A stretch of 64,000 nucleotides of DNA from Nocardia inohanensis NBRC 100128 (GCF_001612945.1 NZ_BDBK01000015.1:124001-188000), one strand, 5' to 3'; numbered from the stretch's first letter, positions 50,811 to 60,228 are shown. Notes: a model not told the origin generated them from the sequence alone. A program made the numbers and translations.

Positions 50811-51773
50811 ATGCTGCACCTGCGAATCATGGCTCCCGCCACGATGACCGACGACATCCTCGCCCTGTTCGACGACGATTGCGCCGTGAGCGGTCTCGCC
50901 GTCTTCCGCGGCGCGGCGGTCCGCCCGGCCGGAGACCTGATCATGGCCCAGGTCGCGCGCGAGGGCGCGAACGATATCGTCCAGCAGCTGCGCGCCATGC
51001 GGGTGCATCAGGTGGGCAGTATCGAACTCGAGCGGATCGATACCTGGCTGTCGCGCAAGGGTTTCCAGGCCGAGTTGCGCACACCCGGTAGCAGCGCCGA
51101 TGCCGTGGTGTGGGCGGAGGTCGGGCAGCGCGCCTACGAGGACACCGAATTGAATTGGACCTACCTGAGTTTCCTCACCTTGGCGACGGTCATCGCGAGC
51201 ATCGCGATCGTGCTCGATTCCCAGATCCTGGTGGTCGGCGCCATGGTGCTGGGGCCGGAGTTCGGTCCCATCGCGGCGCTGGGGGTGGCGCTCATCCGGC
51301 GCCGGTTCGTCCTGTTGCAGTTGGCGATTCGCACCCTGGTGCTCGGCTTCGTGGTGGCCATCGGAATCACCATCGCGGCCGCTTTGGCGGCGCGCGGCCT
51401 GGGCTGGATAACCCTCGCCGATGTGGACGGCCCGCGCCCCGGCACCGCCTTCATCTACACCCCGGACAAGTGGTCGTTCATCGTCGCGGTGATCGCGGGG
51501 GCGGCCGGGGTGCTCTCCATCACCTCGGCCAAATCCCTCGGTATGGCGGGTGTTTTCATCTCGGTGACCACCGTGCCCGCCGCGGCCAATATCGCTATGG
51601 GCGTGGCCTTCGGTGACGGTAAGACCGTCTGGGGCAGTGTCGCCCAGCTGCTGCTGAACATCGCCGGGATGGCGCTCGCCGGCTGGTTCACCTTGGCTGT
51701 GCAGGAACGGGTCTGGTCGCGGATTTCGGTGCGGCGCGCCCGGCACATGTCCACGCCGCGCCGCATGCTCTAG
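50811..51773 (+). CDS. DUF389 membrane protein
   Basis: 320 residues. Residues 1-105 are a soluble N-terminal domain; residues 115-310 carry about six helices with the DUF389 signature 'SQILVVGAMVLGPEFGPIAALGVALIRRR' and 'VISITSAKSLGMAGVFISVTTVPAAANIA' style region. The family is widespread and of unknown transport function. It lies 37 bp after the EamA gene on the same strand and ends 4 bp from the convergent TerA-like gene. Confidence 0.9.
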   Translation: MLHLRIMAPATMTDDILALFDDDCAVSGLAVFRGAAVRPAGDLIMAQVAREGANDIVQQLRAMRVHQVGSIELERIDTWLSRKGFQAELRTPGSSADAVVWAEVGQRAYEDTELNWTYLSFLTLATVIASIAIVLDSQILVVGAMVLGPEFGPIAALGVALIRRRFVLLQLAIRTLVLGFVVAIGITIAAALAARGLGWITLADVDGPRPGTAFIYTPDKWSFIVAVIAGAAGVLSITSAKSLGMAGVFISVTTVPAAANIAMGVAFGDGKTVWGSVAQLLLNIAGMALAGWFTLAVQERVWSRISVRRARHMSTPRRML

Positions 51774-51777
51774 CGGG

Positions 51778-52398
51778 TTACTTGCGCCCCGGCGTCCAGT
51801 TGAGACCCCAGTTGTACGCCTTGTCGATGGCGCTCTGAGAACCGTTGATGTACTGCACTTCCCGGTGCACGGTGAGCCCGCCGCCGGTGTTCTGCAACAG
51901 CGCGATGGCGCACGAGCGCGACCCGTCCACCGGCGAATCCAGCCGTACTTCGATCTGCGGGCCGTGCGTCGGGAACAGCGTCACCACCCCGTCGGCGGCC
52001 GCCCAGTTCGGCACGCCCTCGTAGATGAACGCGTAGATCAGGATGCGCCGGAACGTATCCGGCTTCTCCAGGTTGATGTGCATGTTCTCGCCGCCGGTGG
52101 CCGCGCCGGTGCGGTCGTCGCCGTCGAGCTGGATGTAGGGCGCGGATTGCAAAGAGCCGAAGGCGTTTCCGAGCGCCTGCACCACGCCCTTGCGCCCGTC
52201 GGTCAGTTCGTAGAGGCATCCCAGGTCGAGGTCGACGGCATTGGAGCGCCGGAACAGCCCGCGTTTGCCCTGCGACCAGTTCAGGTTGACCCGCATCGCC
52301 CCTTGGCTGTCACCGGGTTTGGTGAGGTTCACCGACGGTGTGGCCTTGGACAGCGTGACCTTGCCCAGGTTGACGCCACCGGGGTTGGGCTGGTTCAT
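51778..52398 (-). CDS. TerD-superfamily protein, TerA-like
   Basis: 206 residues with a TerD-like beta-sandwich: 'LGKVTLSKATPSVNLTK', 'MRVNLNWSQGK', 'DLDLGCLYELTDGRKGVVQALG', 'YIQLDGDDRTGAATGGENMHINL' (acidic Ca2+-binding loop), 'ILIYAFIYEGVPNW'. The ending 'INGSQSAIDKAYNWGLNWTPGRK' is typical of TerA-like members. Such proteins bind calcium and act in the tellurite and stress-response Ter system at the membrane. It is downstream of the DUF475 gene on the same strand, with a terminator hairpin between. Confidence 0.9.
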   Translation of the reverse strand: MNQPNPGGVNLGKVTLSKATPSVNLTKPGDSQGAMRVNLNWSQGKRGLFRRSNAVDLDLGCLYELTDGRKGVVQALGNAFGSLQSAPYIQLDGDDRTGAATGGENMHINLEKPDTFRRILIYAFIYEGVPNWAAADGVVTLFPTHGPQIEVRLDSPVDGSRSCAIALLQNTGGGLTVHREVQYINGSQSAIDKAYNWGLNWTPGRK

Positions 52399-52426
52399 GC
52401 GTACTCCCCCCTCAGGGAATCGGATA

Positions 52427-52476
52427 GCAAAAAACCCGCGCCCGCCACCTCGCGAATGCGTGGGACGGGCGCGGGT
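52427..52476 (-). terminator. Rho-independent terminator after the DUF475 gene
   Basis: 11-bp arms ACCCGCGCCCG (52434-52444) and CGGGCGCGGGT (52466-52476). On the minus strand the hairpin is followed by a run of T (52429-52434), just downstream of the DUF475 stop and upstream of the TerA-like gene. Confidence 0.85.
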
Positions 52477-52487
52477 CGCGACGGAAC

Positions 52488-53603
52488 TCAGCCTACCGGC
52501 GTGACTTCCTGCTCGCTCAGGCTTTTCGCACCGCCGTCCTCGTCGCCTTCGCGACGATTGCGGATGATGCTGGTGATGAAGGCCGCGCCGATGAACGCGA
52601 CGCCGACCAGACCGGTGATGACCTCGTTGATGTGCACGCCGATCGAGACCAGCAGGATGACCGCCAGCGCGCCGATGGCCCAGTGCGCGCCGTGCTCCAG
52701 GTACACGTACTCCGAGAGCGTGCCCTTACGCACCAGGTACACGGTGATGGAGCGGACGAACATGGCGCCGATCAGGCCCAGGCCCAGCGCGATCAGGATC
52801 GGGTCGGAGGTGATGGCGAACGCGCCGATGACGCCGTCGAAGGAGAACGAGGCGTCGAGCACTTCCAGGTACAGGAACAGGAAGAAGCCGGCCTTACCGG
52901 TGGCCTTCACCAATTCCGAAGGCCCGGAGGCGTTCTCCTCGTCGAACTCCTCGGTGTGGAACATGGAGCCGAGGCCGTCGACCACGATGTAGGTGACCAC
53001 GCCCAGGATGCCGGCCAGCAGCACGGTGCTGATGTCCTTGTCCTTGGCCAGGAATTCGGCGGCGAGCACGATGCCGACCAGGGTGATGACCACCGAGAGC
53101 ATGTCCAGCTTGCCGAGCTTGGCGAGCGGGCGCTCCAGCCAGCCCAGCCAGGTGATCTCGTGCTCTTCGAGGATGAAGTTCAGGAACAGCAGCAGCAGGA
53201 ACGCGCCACCGAAGGCCGCGATCTGCGGGTGCGCGTCGGTCAGCAGCTTCTCGTAACTGGGGCTGCCGTCCGGGAATTCGAGCGCGCCGTCGGCGGGCGG
53301 GTTCATCGCCAGGTCGAAGGCTTTACCGGGGTTGAGGCCCGCGGTGACCCACACGATGGCCAGCGGGAACACCAGGCGCATACCGAAGACGGCGATCAGC
53401 ACGCCGACGGTGAGGAAGATCTTCTGCCACCAGTCGCTCATCTTCTGCAAGATGGAGGCGTTGATGACAGCGTTGTCGAAGGAGAGCGACACCTCGAGGA
53501 TGCCCAGGATCGCGCAGAGCGCCAAGGCTGTTGGTCCGCCGTAAATGAACGCCGCGATCAGCGATGCGATCGTGACGACTATGGAGAGGCCGAAAATACG
53601 CAC
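52488..53603 (-). CDS. DUF475 / TerC-like integral membrane protein
   Basis: 371 residues with about nine helices. Motif 'GILEVSLSFDNAVINASIL' near residue 35 and 'YLEVLDASFSFDGVIGAFAIT' near 255 are the paired acidic motifs of the TerC/DUF475 fold, thought to bind or move metal ions. Two cytoplasmic loops are acidic ('HTEEFDEENASGPSE'). The C-terminus is charged. It lies 93 bp downstream of terD, forming the membrane part of the Ter module. A related function in Mn2+ export is known for TerC proteins. Confidence 0.92.
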   Translation of the reverse strand: MRIFGLSIVVTIASLIAAFIYGGPTALALCAILGILEVSLSFDNAVINASILQKMSDWWQKIFLTVGVLIAVFGMRLVFPLAIVWVTAGLNPGKAFDLAMNPPADGALEFPDGSPSYEKLLTDAHPQIAAFGGAFLLLLFLNFILEEHEITWLGWLERPLAKLGKLDMLSVVITLVGIVLAAEFLAKDKDISTVLLAGILGVVTYIVVDGLGSMFHTEEFDEENASGPSELVKATGKAGFFLFLYLEVLDASFSFDGVIGAFAITSDPILIALGLGLIGAMFVRSITVYLVRKGTLSEYVYLEHGAHWAIGALAVILLVSIGVHINEVITGLVGVAFIGAAFITSIIRNRREGDEDGGAKSLSEQEVTPVG

Positions 53604-53696
53604 CGCAATGGGGCCTTTCGTAGTGCCGGGTTCGGTTCATGCTTGCACGTAGAGGGGCCCGACGCCCGAGCCCCCCTGGTGCGTGTTGCTCCGTCT

Positions 53697-54272
53697 TTAG
53701 ACGGTGACGCCGTAATCGCGGGCGATACCGGCCAGTCCGGAAGCGTACCCCTGGCCGACGGCGCGGAACTTCCACTCGGCGCCGTTGCGGTACAGCTCGC
53801 CGAAGACCATGGCGGTCTCGGTGGAGGCGTCCTCGGACAGGTCGTAGCGGGCCAGCTCGGTGCCGTTGGCGCGGTCCACCACGCGGATGTAGGCATTGCG
53901 GACCTGGCCGAAGCTCTGGCCGCGGCCGTCCGCCTCGTAGATCGAGACCGGGAAGAAGATGGACTCGATGGTCGGCGGGGTGGCGGACAGGTCGACGTTG
54001 ATGACCTCGTCGTCGCCCTCGCCCTCACCGGTGCGGTTGTCACCGGCGTGCACGATGGCGCCTTCGGGCGAAGACAGGTTGTTGAAGAAGACGAAGTGCT
54101 TGTCGGACACGACCTTCTTGTCGGCGCCGGTCGCGATGGCGCTCGCGTCCAGGTCGAAGTCGGTCCCCGTGGTGGTGCGCACATCCCAGCCCAGGCCGAC
54201 GGCGACCTGGGTCAGGTTCGGCGCCTGCTTCGTCAGCGAAACGTTGCCGCCCTTGGACAAACTGACACCCAT
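53697..54272 (-). CDS. terD: Tellurium-resistance/stress protein TerD
   Basis: 191 residues from 'MGVSLSKGGNVSLTKQAP', the canonical TerD/TerE length and start; a 17-codon upstream extension is not needed. Signature regions are 'VAVGLGWDVRTTTGTDFDLDASA', 'HFVFFNNLSSPEGAIVHAGDNRTGEGEGDDEVINVDL' (Ca2+-binding acidic loop), 'VRNAYIRVVDRANGTELARYDL' and 'ETAMVFGELYRNGAEWKFRAVGQGYASGL'. It binds calcium and works with TerC-like membrane proteins. It is divergent from the Ter metabolite operon starting at 54484. Confidence 0.96.
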   Translation of the reverse strand: MGVSLSKGGNVSLTKQAPNLTQVAVGLGWDVRTTTGTDFDLDASAIATGADKKVVSDKHFVFFNNLSSPEGAIVHAGDNRTGEGEGDDEVINVDLSATPPTIESIFFPVSIYEADGRGQSFGQVRNAYIRVVDRANGTELARYDLSEDASTETAMVFGELYRNGAEWKFRAVGQGYASGLAGIARDYGVTV

Positions 54273-54483
54273 GCGGGAATCCCTTTCGTAGGAAAGCGTT
54301 CTAGCGTTCTTGGTTCGCGGCATGTCCGAATTGCCGGGTCCGCCACTACGACACTAGTAGCAATGGCGACCCCTTCGCAGGAACTCTTCCGCCTCTCCGC
54401 GACTTCAGCGCGCGGCAGAGTTCCGTTGCCAGTCTCGCACGCGTGCCTGCGGTCAGGACCCGATCCGATTTTGGACGTCCCCG

Positions 54484-55734
54484 GTGAGTTACCCCATCCT
54501 TACGAAATCAGTTGTCACCTACGATCGGGTCGTGGCAGGCCGTAGACGCGGGTGGTTCCGCGGATCCTCCCGGAACACCGAATGGGTGCAGCAGGCGCGG
54601 ACGACGCTGACCGCGGCCTTCCTGGACATGGATAAGCGGCAGAGCATCGCCGAGCAGGCGGTGGCGGCCTCGGCGGCGGTGTTCCCCGAACGCGGGATGG
54701 CGGCGGTCTGGGAGCCGGTGCGGGCGCGCTGCTACGACGCGGCGGGCGCCTATCTGGCCTTGACCGAACGCTTGGACCAGGTGGAACGGGACGGCGGCAC
54801 GGTGGCGCAGCCGGAGATCGACACTCAGATCCGGCGGCTCGGGGATGCCGCGCGGGCGGTGGACGATTTCTATCGGGGCAATCAGGCGCATCTCGAGCAC
54901 GCGGTCGCGGTGTACGGGACGGTGCCGCAATTGGTGAACCAGGTGCGGTCGGCGGCGCAGGCGGCGCGGCAGGCGGCCGACGCTTCCGCGTACGCGGGAT
55001 ACCCGTCGGTGCGGTCCGCCGCAGCGGCGGTGGATGAGGGATTGATCACCCTCGAGGGGGTGCTGGCGGGGTCCGGTGCGGGGGCCGCGCGCGATGCCGC
55101 AACCCATCTGGAGACCTGCACCAGAACCTTGTCAAGGGCCCTGGAAGATGCACCGGGCAAACAGCATTCGGCTACCACCGCACTGGCTTCGGCGGGCACC
55201 CGGCTGGCGGCCGCGCGCCATCGGATCGAGCGGATCACCCCGGCGCTGTCGGCCCTGTTCCGGGAGTTCAACGCTGCGAGTTCGTCCGATTTGACCAACA
55301 ATGAACGCGAAGCCCTGCGCGCCATCGACGCCGCCGACGCGGAACTGACTCGTGCCCGGGCGGCATTGCAGAACAACGACCCGGAGCAAACGCTTGACCT
55401 GACCACATCCGCCCGCGGACAGCTCGCCATCGCCGAGGAGAAAGCCGACGCGGTTACCGACCGGCTCACCCTCTTGCGAGAGGTCCGCGACAAGCCGCAG
55501 GACAAGGCCAAGGCCGTCCGGTTCAAACTGCGCGACGCGCAGATGCTGGCGGTCAACAGCGGTCTCGTCCCGCAATGGGGATCGGTACTGGATGCCCAGT
55601 CCGACCGCCTGGATCGGGCCGCCGCCGGATTGACCGGCCGGCATCCCGACTACTGGGCCTACGTCTCCGAGCTCGACGCCATCACGGCGTTCATCGCGGG
55701 TGTTGTCGAACGCATGCGAAATACCGATAGATAG
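54484..55734 (+). CDS. Coiled-coil protein at the head of the Ter metabolite operon
   Basis: 416 residues, nearly all alpha-helical, with long Ala/Arg/Glu/Leu heptads and no membrane helix or signal peptide. The N-terminus 'VAGRRRGWFRGSSRNTEWVQQAR' is basic; a GTG at 54532 begins there and may be the true start, since neither start has a clear ribosome site. The ending 'HPDYWAYVSELDAITAFIAGVVERMRN' is distinctive. It is separated from the lyase gene by only 32 bp, so it belongs to the operon. I do not recognise a catalytic domain; it could be a scaffold or substrate-binding factor for the Ter system. Confidence 0.75.
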   Translation: MSYPILTKSVVTYDRVVAGRRRGWFRGSSRNTEWVQQARTTLTAAFLDMDKRQSIAEQAVAASAAVFPERGMAAVWEPVRARCYDAAGAYLALTERLDQVERDGGTVAQPEIDTQIRRLGDAARAVDDFYRGNQAHLEHAVAVYGTVPQLVNQVRSAAQAARQAADASAYAGYPSVRSAAAAVDEGLITLEGVLAGSGAGAARDAATHLETCTRTLSRALEDAPGKQHSATTALASAGTRLAAARHRIERITPALSALFREFNAASSSDLTNNEREALRAIDAADAELTRARAALQNNDPEQTLDLTTSARGQLAIAEEKADAVTDRLTLLREVRDKPQDKAKAVRFKLRDAQMLAVNSGLVPQWGSVLDAQSDRLDRAAAGLTGRHPDYWAYVSELDAITAFIAGVVERMRNTDR

Positions 55735-55766
55735 AACCGACCGCTTTGTAGGAGAAATGGGGGACG

Positions 55767-56984
55767 ATGACCGCGATTATCACCACCAGGCCGGACGTCG
55801 CTCCCGTATCGCTGCACAAGCGCATACCCATGAGACATCACCGGCAGGTGCCGGGACCCGAACTACGCCTGCTGTTCCATCGCCCGCCGGAGCCGTTCAC
55901 CGACTGCATGGACCGCGAGACCCTGGCCATGGCGCTGGGCGCGACGCTGTATGTGCCCGCCACCCGTGCGGACCTCACCGCCGCCATCATCAAGCGCGCG
56001 CAACGCGGGGTCTGCTCCATGGTCATCGACCTCGAGGACGCCGTCGCCGACCACGACCTGGAGTACGGAAAGCGCCAGGCCGCAGCCACCTTGGACGAGA
56101 TCGGCGCGGGCGTGGACCTGTATCCGCTGCTGTTCGTGCGGGTGCGCGACGCCGACACCATCGGCGAGATCATCGACTGGATCGGGCCCGGCGCAAAGGT
56201 TTTGACCGGATTCATCTTCCCCAAGTTCGACAGCAGATCCGGCGAGAAGTACCTCGCGGCCATCGAAGCGGCATCGGAACGGCTGGGGCGCACCGTGTTC
56301 GGGATGCCGGTGCTGGAATCGCCCGCGCTGGTGCACCGTCAGACCCGCGATCCGGAATTGCATCGCATCCAGGACATGCTCACCGCGCACCGGGACAAGG
56401 TGCTGGCCGTGCGCATCGGAGCCACCGATATGTGCTCCACCTTCGGCATCCGGCGCGACCGTGACCTCACCATCTACGACGTGCGGGTGGTCGCGGACGT
56501 GATCGCCGACATCGTCAACTACCTGGGCCGCACCGACGGCACCGGGTTCACCATCACCGGGCCGGTGTGGGAGTACTTCGCCGACCACGAGCGCATGTTC
56601 CGGCCCATGCTGCGCACCTCGCCGTTCGCCGAGGTGGACGCGGTGCCGTTCCGGGAGTACCTGGTCAGCCGGGACCTGGACGGGCTGCTGCGCGAGATCG
56701 CCCTCGATCGCTCCAACGGCATCCAGGGCAAGACCGTCATCCACCCCTCGCACGTGCCGGTGGTGCACGCGCTGTCGGTGGTCACCCATGAGGAGTACTC
56801 CGACGCGCTCGACATCCTGGAGCGGGACGCCGGCGGGGTCGCGGCCTCGGAGTATCGCAACAAGATGAACGAGATGAAGCCGCATCGCAGCTGGGCACGG
56901 CAAACGCTGCTGCGGGCCAAGGTATTCGGAGTCACCGACAAAGGGGTTTCGTTCGTGGATCTGCTGAAGGCGCTGGCGTCGTGA
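55767..56984 (+). CDS. HpcH/HpaI-type aldolase/citrate-lyase family protein (Ter cluster)
   Basis: 405 residues from ATG 55767. Residues 50-360 form an HpcH/HpaI TIM barrel: 'LAMALGATLYVPATRADL', 'SMVIDLEDAVADHDLEYGK' (acidic metal ligands), 'FVRVRDADTIGEI', 'LAVRIGATDMCSTFGIRRDRDLT' and 'GIQGKTVIHPSHVPVV'. In Ter-linked biosynthetic clusters this enzyme is predicted to help make a nucleoside-like metabolite together with phosphoribosyltransferase-like and HAD enzymes, which are the next genes. It overlaps the following gene by 4 nt (GTGA). Confidence 0.9.
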   Translation: MTAIITTRPDVAPVSLHKRIPMRHHRQVPGPELRLLFHRPPEPFTDCMDRETLAMALGATLYVPATRADLTAAIIKRAQRGVCSMVIDLEDAVADHDLEYGKRQAAATLDEIGAGVDLYPLLFVRVRDADTIGEIIDWIGPGAKVLTGFIFPKFDSRSGEKYLAAIEAASERLGRTVFGMPVLESPALVHRQTRDPELHRIQDMLTAHRDKVLAVRIGATDMCSTFGIRRDRDLTIYDVRVVADVIADIVNYLGRTDGTGFTITGPVWEYFADHERMFRPMLRTSPFAEVDAVPFREYLVSRDLDGLLREIALDRSNGIQGKTVIHPSHVPVVHALSVVTHEEYSDALDILERDAGGVAASEYRNKMNEMKPHRSWARQTLLRAKVFGVTDKGVSFVDLLKALAS

Positions 56985-59377
56985 ACTCACCCTGGGCCAC
57001 CCGGGAGCTGGGACTCGGACTGCGGCACGGCAATTCGTACGTCGCGGAGTGGGAGATCCCCGCGCTGGTCGAACCCGGGCTGCGGCGCAATCCGCGCCGG
57101 GCGCATCTGCTGGTCTCCACGGTGCTGGGCAAGCATCTGCCGACCGATCCGCATCGGGTGATCGAGGCCGGGAACCGGCTGGGCGATCTGGTGCGCGAAG
57201 TGGTGGACGGGCCCGTGGTGGTGCTCGGATTCGCCGAAACCGCAACGGGACTCGGACATTGCGTGGCGGCGCGGATGCGGGCGGAGTGCTATCTGCACTC
57301 GACGCGGCGCGAGGTGCCGACCGCGGTGACGCTCACCGGGTTCGAGGAAGGGCATTCGCACGCCACCTCGCACCTGTTGCAGCCGGCGCCGGCGCGGATC
57401 TTCCTGAACTCGCTGCCCATGGTGCTGGTCGACGACGAGATCTCCACCGGCGCAACGGCACTGGACGCCATCCGGGCGCTGCACGAATTCACCCCGCGCA
57501 CCCACTATGTGCTGGCCTCGCTGGTGGATATGCGCACCGAGGCCGACCAGGCGGCCTTCGAAGCGGCCGCCGCCGACCTGGGCGCGCGCATCGACACCGT
57601 CTGCCTGGCCGCCGGGGAGACGCTGCTGCCGGCGAACCTGGTCGATTCCGTACAGGCGTTGCCCGAACCGGAGCTGAACCCGGTCGCGGCGGTCCGCGGG
57701 CGGTTCGAACGGATCGAATTGCCCTGGCCCGCCGCCGTTCCCGAAGGCGGACGGCACGGCATCCTGCGCACCGACGGCACCGGCTTCGAGGCCGCGCTCA
57801 CCGATGCGGCGGCGACGCTGCGGCGCGGACTGGACGCCCTGCCCTGGGGCGGCGCGGTCGGTGACCGCCCCCGGCCGGTCATCGTGCTGGGCCACGAGGA
57901 GCTCATGTACCTGCCGCTGCGGCTGGCCGAGAGCCTCGCCGACAGCGGTATCCCCACCCGCTACCAGACCACCACCCGCTCGCCCGCCTACGTGCTGGAC
58001 GAGCCGGGGTATCCGCTGCGGCGCGGATTCCGGTTCACCGCACCGGAATCCGGTGAGGACGCGGCGCGCTACGTGTACAACGCGGCCTGGCCGGAACCGG
58101 CGGCCGAGGCGCCGATACTGCTGGTGGTCATCGACGAACCGGCAGACACCGACCGGCTCACCGCCGCCGGCGGGCTGATCGACGTGCTCACCGCGTCCGG
58201 CGCGGATGTGGTGCTGGCCGTGCTGCCCGAGGCCGACCCGCGCGCGCTGACGGCGGTCCGCAGCGAACTGCCGAAACCCTTGCGGGGGCCGGAATTCGGG
58301 TCCTATGCGGCCGACGAGGTGACCTGGCTGCTCAAGGATCTCTCGGCGGTGGACCTGGAAGCCGAGGTGGCCGAGCGCGAGCAGCGCATCCAGTCCGGGG
58401 ACGCGCACTACGCCGAATCGCTGCCCATCGAATATCAGCCGGACGCGGCCTACCGGGAACTCTTCGACCGGGTGCTCGAGGACAGCGCCGACCGGCTCGC
58501 GCTGGCGGTGGCCACGGTCTCCGAACTCGTCGTCGCGCAGCGCGGGCCCGACATCGTCCTGGTCTCGCTGGCGCGCGCGGGCACGCCGGTGGGCATTCTC
58601 ATGCGGCGCTGGCTGGCGACCCGGGGCCTGGAGGTTCCGCACTACGCCGTCTCGATCGTCCGCGATCGCGGCATCGACCCGGTGGCGCTGGATTACCTTG
58701 CCCAGCATCATGATCCGTCCACCATCGTGTTCGTGGACGGCTGGACCGGCAAGGGCGCGATCACCCGGGAACTGACCGAAGCCCTGCGAGCCTACGAAGC
58801 CGCGGGCGGTGCGCACTTCGACGACGAACTCGTCGTGCTCGCCGATCCGGGCAGCTGCGTGCGCACCTACGGCACCCGCGACGACTTCCTCATCGCCTCG
58901 GCCTGCCTCAATTCCACTGTCTCCGGACTGGTTTCGCGCACCGTACTCAACGACGCCCTGATCGGTCCCCGGGACTTCCACGGCGCCAAGTACTACCGCG
59001 ACCTCGTCCCCGACGATGTCTCCGCGCGCCTGCTGGACCGGGTGAGCGCCGCCTTCGACAGCGTGCGTCCCCGGGTGGACGCGCAGGTCGCGGCCGTGCG
59101 GGCAACGGATCGCACCCCGACCTGGGCGGGCTGGGCATCGGTGGAGAAGGTGCGCGCGCAGTACGGCATCGCCTCGGTCAATTTCGTGAAACCCGGTGTC
59201 GGCGAGACCACCCGGGTGCTGCTGCGCCGCCTGCCGTGGCGGGTGTTGGTCCGCGAGGCCGATGCTCCCGAGCACGCGCACATCCGTTTGCTCGCCGAAT
59301 CGCGCGGCGTGCCGGTCGAGGTCGTGCCCGATCTCGCCTACGCCTGCATGGGCCTGATCAAGGACGTGAAGAAGTAA
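56981..59377 (+). CDS. Fused phosphoribosyltransferase (PRTase_2/TRSP) - StiP-type protein
   Basis: 798 residues from a GTG. The N-terminal half (about 30-240) is a PRTase with PRPP-loop 'MVLVDDEISTGATALDAI' near residue 145, followed to about 430 by the TRSP-type domain ('VIVLGHEELMYLPLRLAESLADSG', 'TTTRSPAYV'). The C-terminal half (about 440-798) matches StiP/cysteine-protease-annotated proteins, with another PRPP-like loop 'FVDGWTGKGAITRELTEAL' and 'GDFLIASACLNSTVSGLVSRTVLN' style region. In most Ter clusters these are two genes; here they are fused, consistent with metabolic channelling. Start and stop overlap both neighbours, so the operon is tightly coupled. Confidence 0.87.
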   Translation: MNSPWATRELGLGLRHGNSYVAEWEIPALVEPGLRRNPRRAHLLVSTVLGKHLPTDPHRVIEAGNRLGDLVREVVDGPVVVLGFAETATGLGHCVAARMRAECYLHSTRREVPTAVTLTGFEEGHSHATSHLLQPAPARIFLNSLPMVLVDDEISTGATALDAIRALHEFTPRTHYVLASLVDMRTEADQAAFEAAAADLGARIDTVCLAAGETLLPANLVDSVQALPEPELNPVAAVRGRFERIELPWPAAVPEGGRHGILRTDGTGFEAALTDAAATLRRGLDALPWGGAVGDRPRPVIVLGHEELMYLPLRLAESLADSGIPTRYQTTTRSPAYVLDEPGYPLRRGFRFTAPESGEDAARYVYNAAWPEPAAEAPILLVVIDEPADTDRLTAAGGLIDVLTASGADVVLAVLPEADPRALTAVRSELPKPLRGPEFGSYAADEVTWLLKDLSAVDLEAEVAEREQRIQSGDAHYAESLPIEYQPDAAYRELFDRVLEDSADRLALAVATVSELVVAQRGPDIVLVSLARAGTPVGILMRRWLATRGLEVPHYAVSIVRDRGIDPVALDYLAQHHDPSTIVFVDGWTGKGAITRELTEALRAYEAAGGAHFDDELVVLADPGSCVRTYGTRDDFLIASACLNSTVSGLVSRTVLNDALIGPRDFHGAKYYRDLVPDDVSARLLDRVSAAFDSVRPRVDAQVAAVRATDRTPTWAGWASVEKVRAQYGIASVNFVKPGVGETTRVLLRRLPWRVLVREADAPEHAHIRLLAESRGVPVEVVPDLAYACMGLIKDVKK

Positions 59378-60228
59378 TGCCGCACCGAAGACGCCCCTCG
59401 CCCAGATCGGTCCTGGTGGCGACGGACCTGGATCGCACCATGATCTACTCCCGCAATGCCTTCGGCGCGACGCCCGAGCTGAACACGGTGGTGGTGGAGC
59501 ACCTGGAGGGCGCGCCGCTCTCCTACATGACCAGCCTCGCCGCGGACCGCATGCGGGCGCTCACCACGCCCGCCGCGGTGGTCCCCACCACCACCCGAAC
59601 CATGAAGCAGTTCAACCGGATTCGACTACCCGGCGCGCCGTGGCCCTACGCCATCACCACCAACGGCGGCAATATCCTGCACCACGGCAGGCCCGATCTG
59701 CGCTGGCGCATCGACCTCGATCGCGAAGTCCGCACCACCGCCGCCACCCTCTCCCAGATCAATGCGGCACTGAGCGCCCGCATCAGCGATTCCTTCGTCA
59801 AGAAGTTCCGGGTCGCCGACCACCTCTTCAACTACCTGGTGGTGGAGACCGCCACCCTCCCGGGCGATTTCCTCGCCGAATGGGACGCCTGGTGCCGCCC
59901 GCGCGGCTGGTCCGCCTCCCAACAGGGCCGCAAGATCTACACCATGCCGAACGCGGTCTGCAAGAGCCGCGCGGTCGCCGAGGTCCGTCGCCGTCTCATC
60001 GATTCCGGTGTGCTGGAACCCGATTCGCGGGTGCTGGCGGCCGGTGACGGCGCGCTGGACGCCGAGATGCTGCGCAGCGCCGACGCCGCCATCCGCCCGC
60101 GCCACGGCGAACTCGAACAGCTCGAATGGACCGCGCCCAACCTGACCATCACCAGTGCGGCCGGCATTCTCGCCGCGGAGGAGATCCTCGACTGGTTCCA
60201 CAACGCGACCCCGGAGGTGGCCGCCTGA
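59377..60228 (+). CDS. HAD-superfamily hydrolase of the Ter metabolite operon
   Basis: 283 residues from ATG 59377, which shares one base with the preceding stop (TAATG). The HAD motif I is 'VLVATDLDRTMIYSR' (Asp nucleophile and second Asp); the cap covers roughly 40-190, and motif IV is 'RVLAAGDGALDAEMLRSAD'. It belongs to the Cof/SPP-like group of phosphatases and is expected to remove a phosphate from the phosphoribosylated product made by the upstream enzymes. The stop overlaps the Ag85-like gene start (TGATG). Confidence 0.9.
   Translation: MPHRRRPSPRSVLVATDLDRTMIYSRNAFGATPELNTVVVEHLEGAPLSYMTSLAADRMRALTTPAAVVPTTTRTMKQFNRIRLPGAPWPYAITTNGGNILHHGRPDLRWRIDLDREVRTTAATLSQINAALSARISDSFVKKFRVADHLFNYLVVETATLPGDFLAEWDAWCRPRGWSASQQGRKIYTMPNAVCKSRAVAEVRRRLIDSGVLEPDSRVLAAGDGALDAEMLRSADAAIRPRHGELEQLEWTAPNLTITSAAGILAAEEILDWFHNATPEVAA

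Noticed and set aside
52632..54545. Very long plus-strand open frame opposite DUF475 and terD
   Set aside because: Antisense to two clear genes; the amino-acid make-up (His, Gln, Asp, Gly repeats) is that of a GC-rich shadow frame.
56987..59281. 764-codon minus-strand frame opposite the PRTase-StiP fusion
   Set aside because: Shadow of the real gene; the sense strand has coupled starts and stops, domain motifs and normal codon use.
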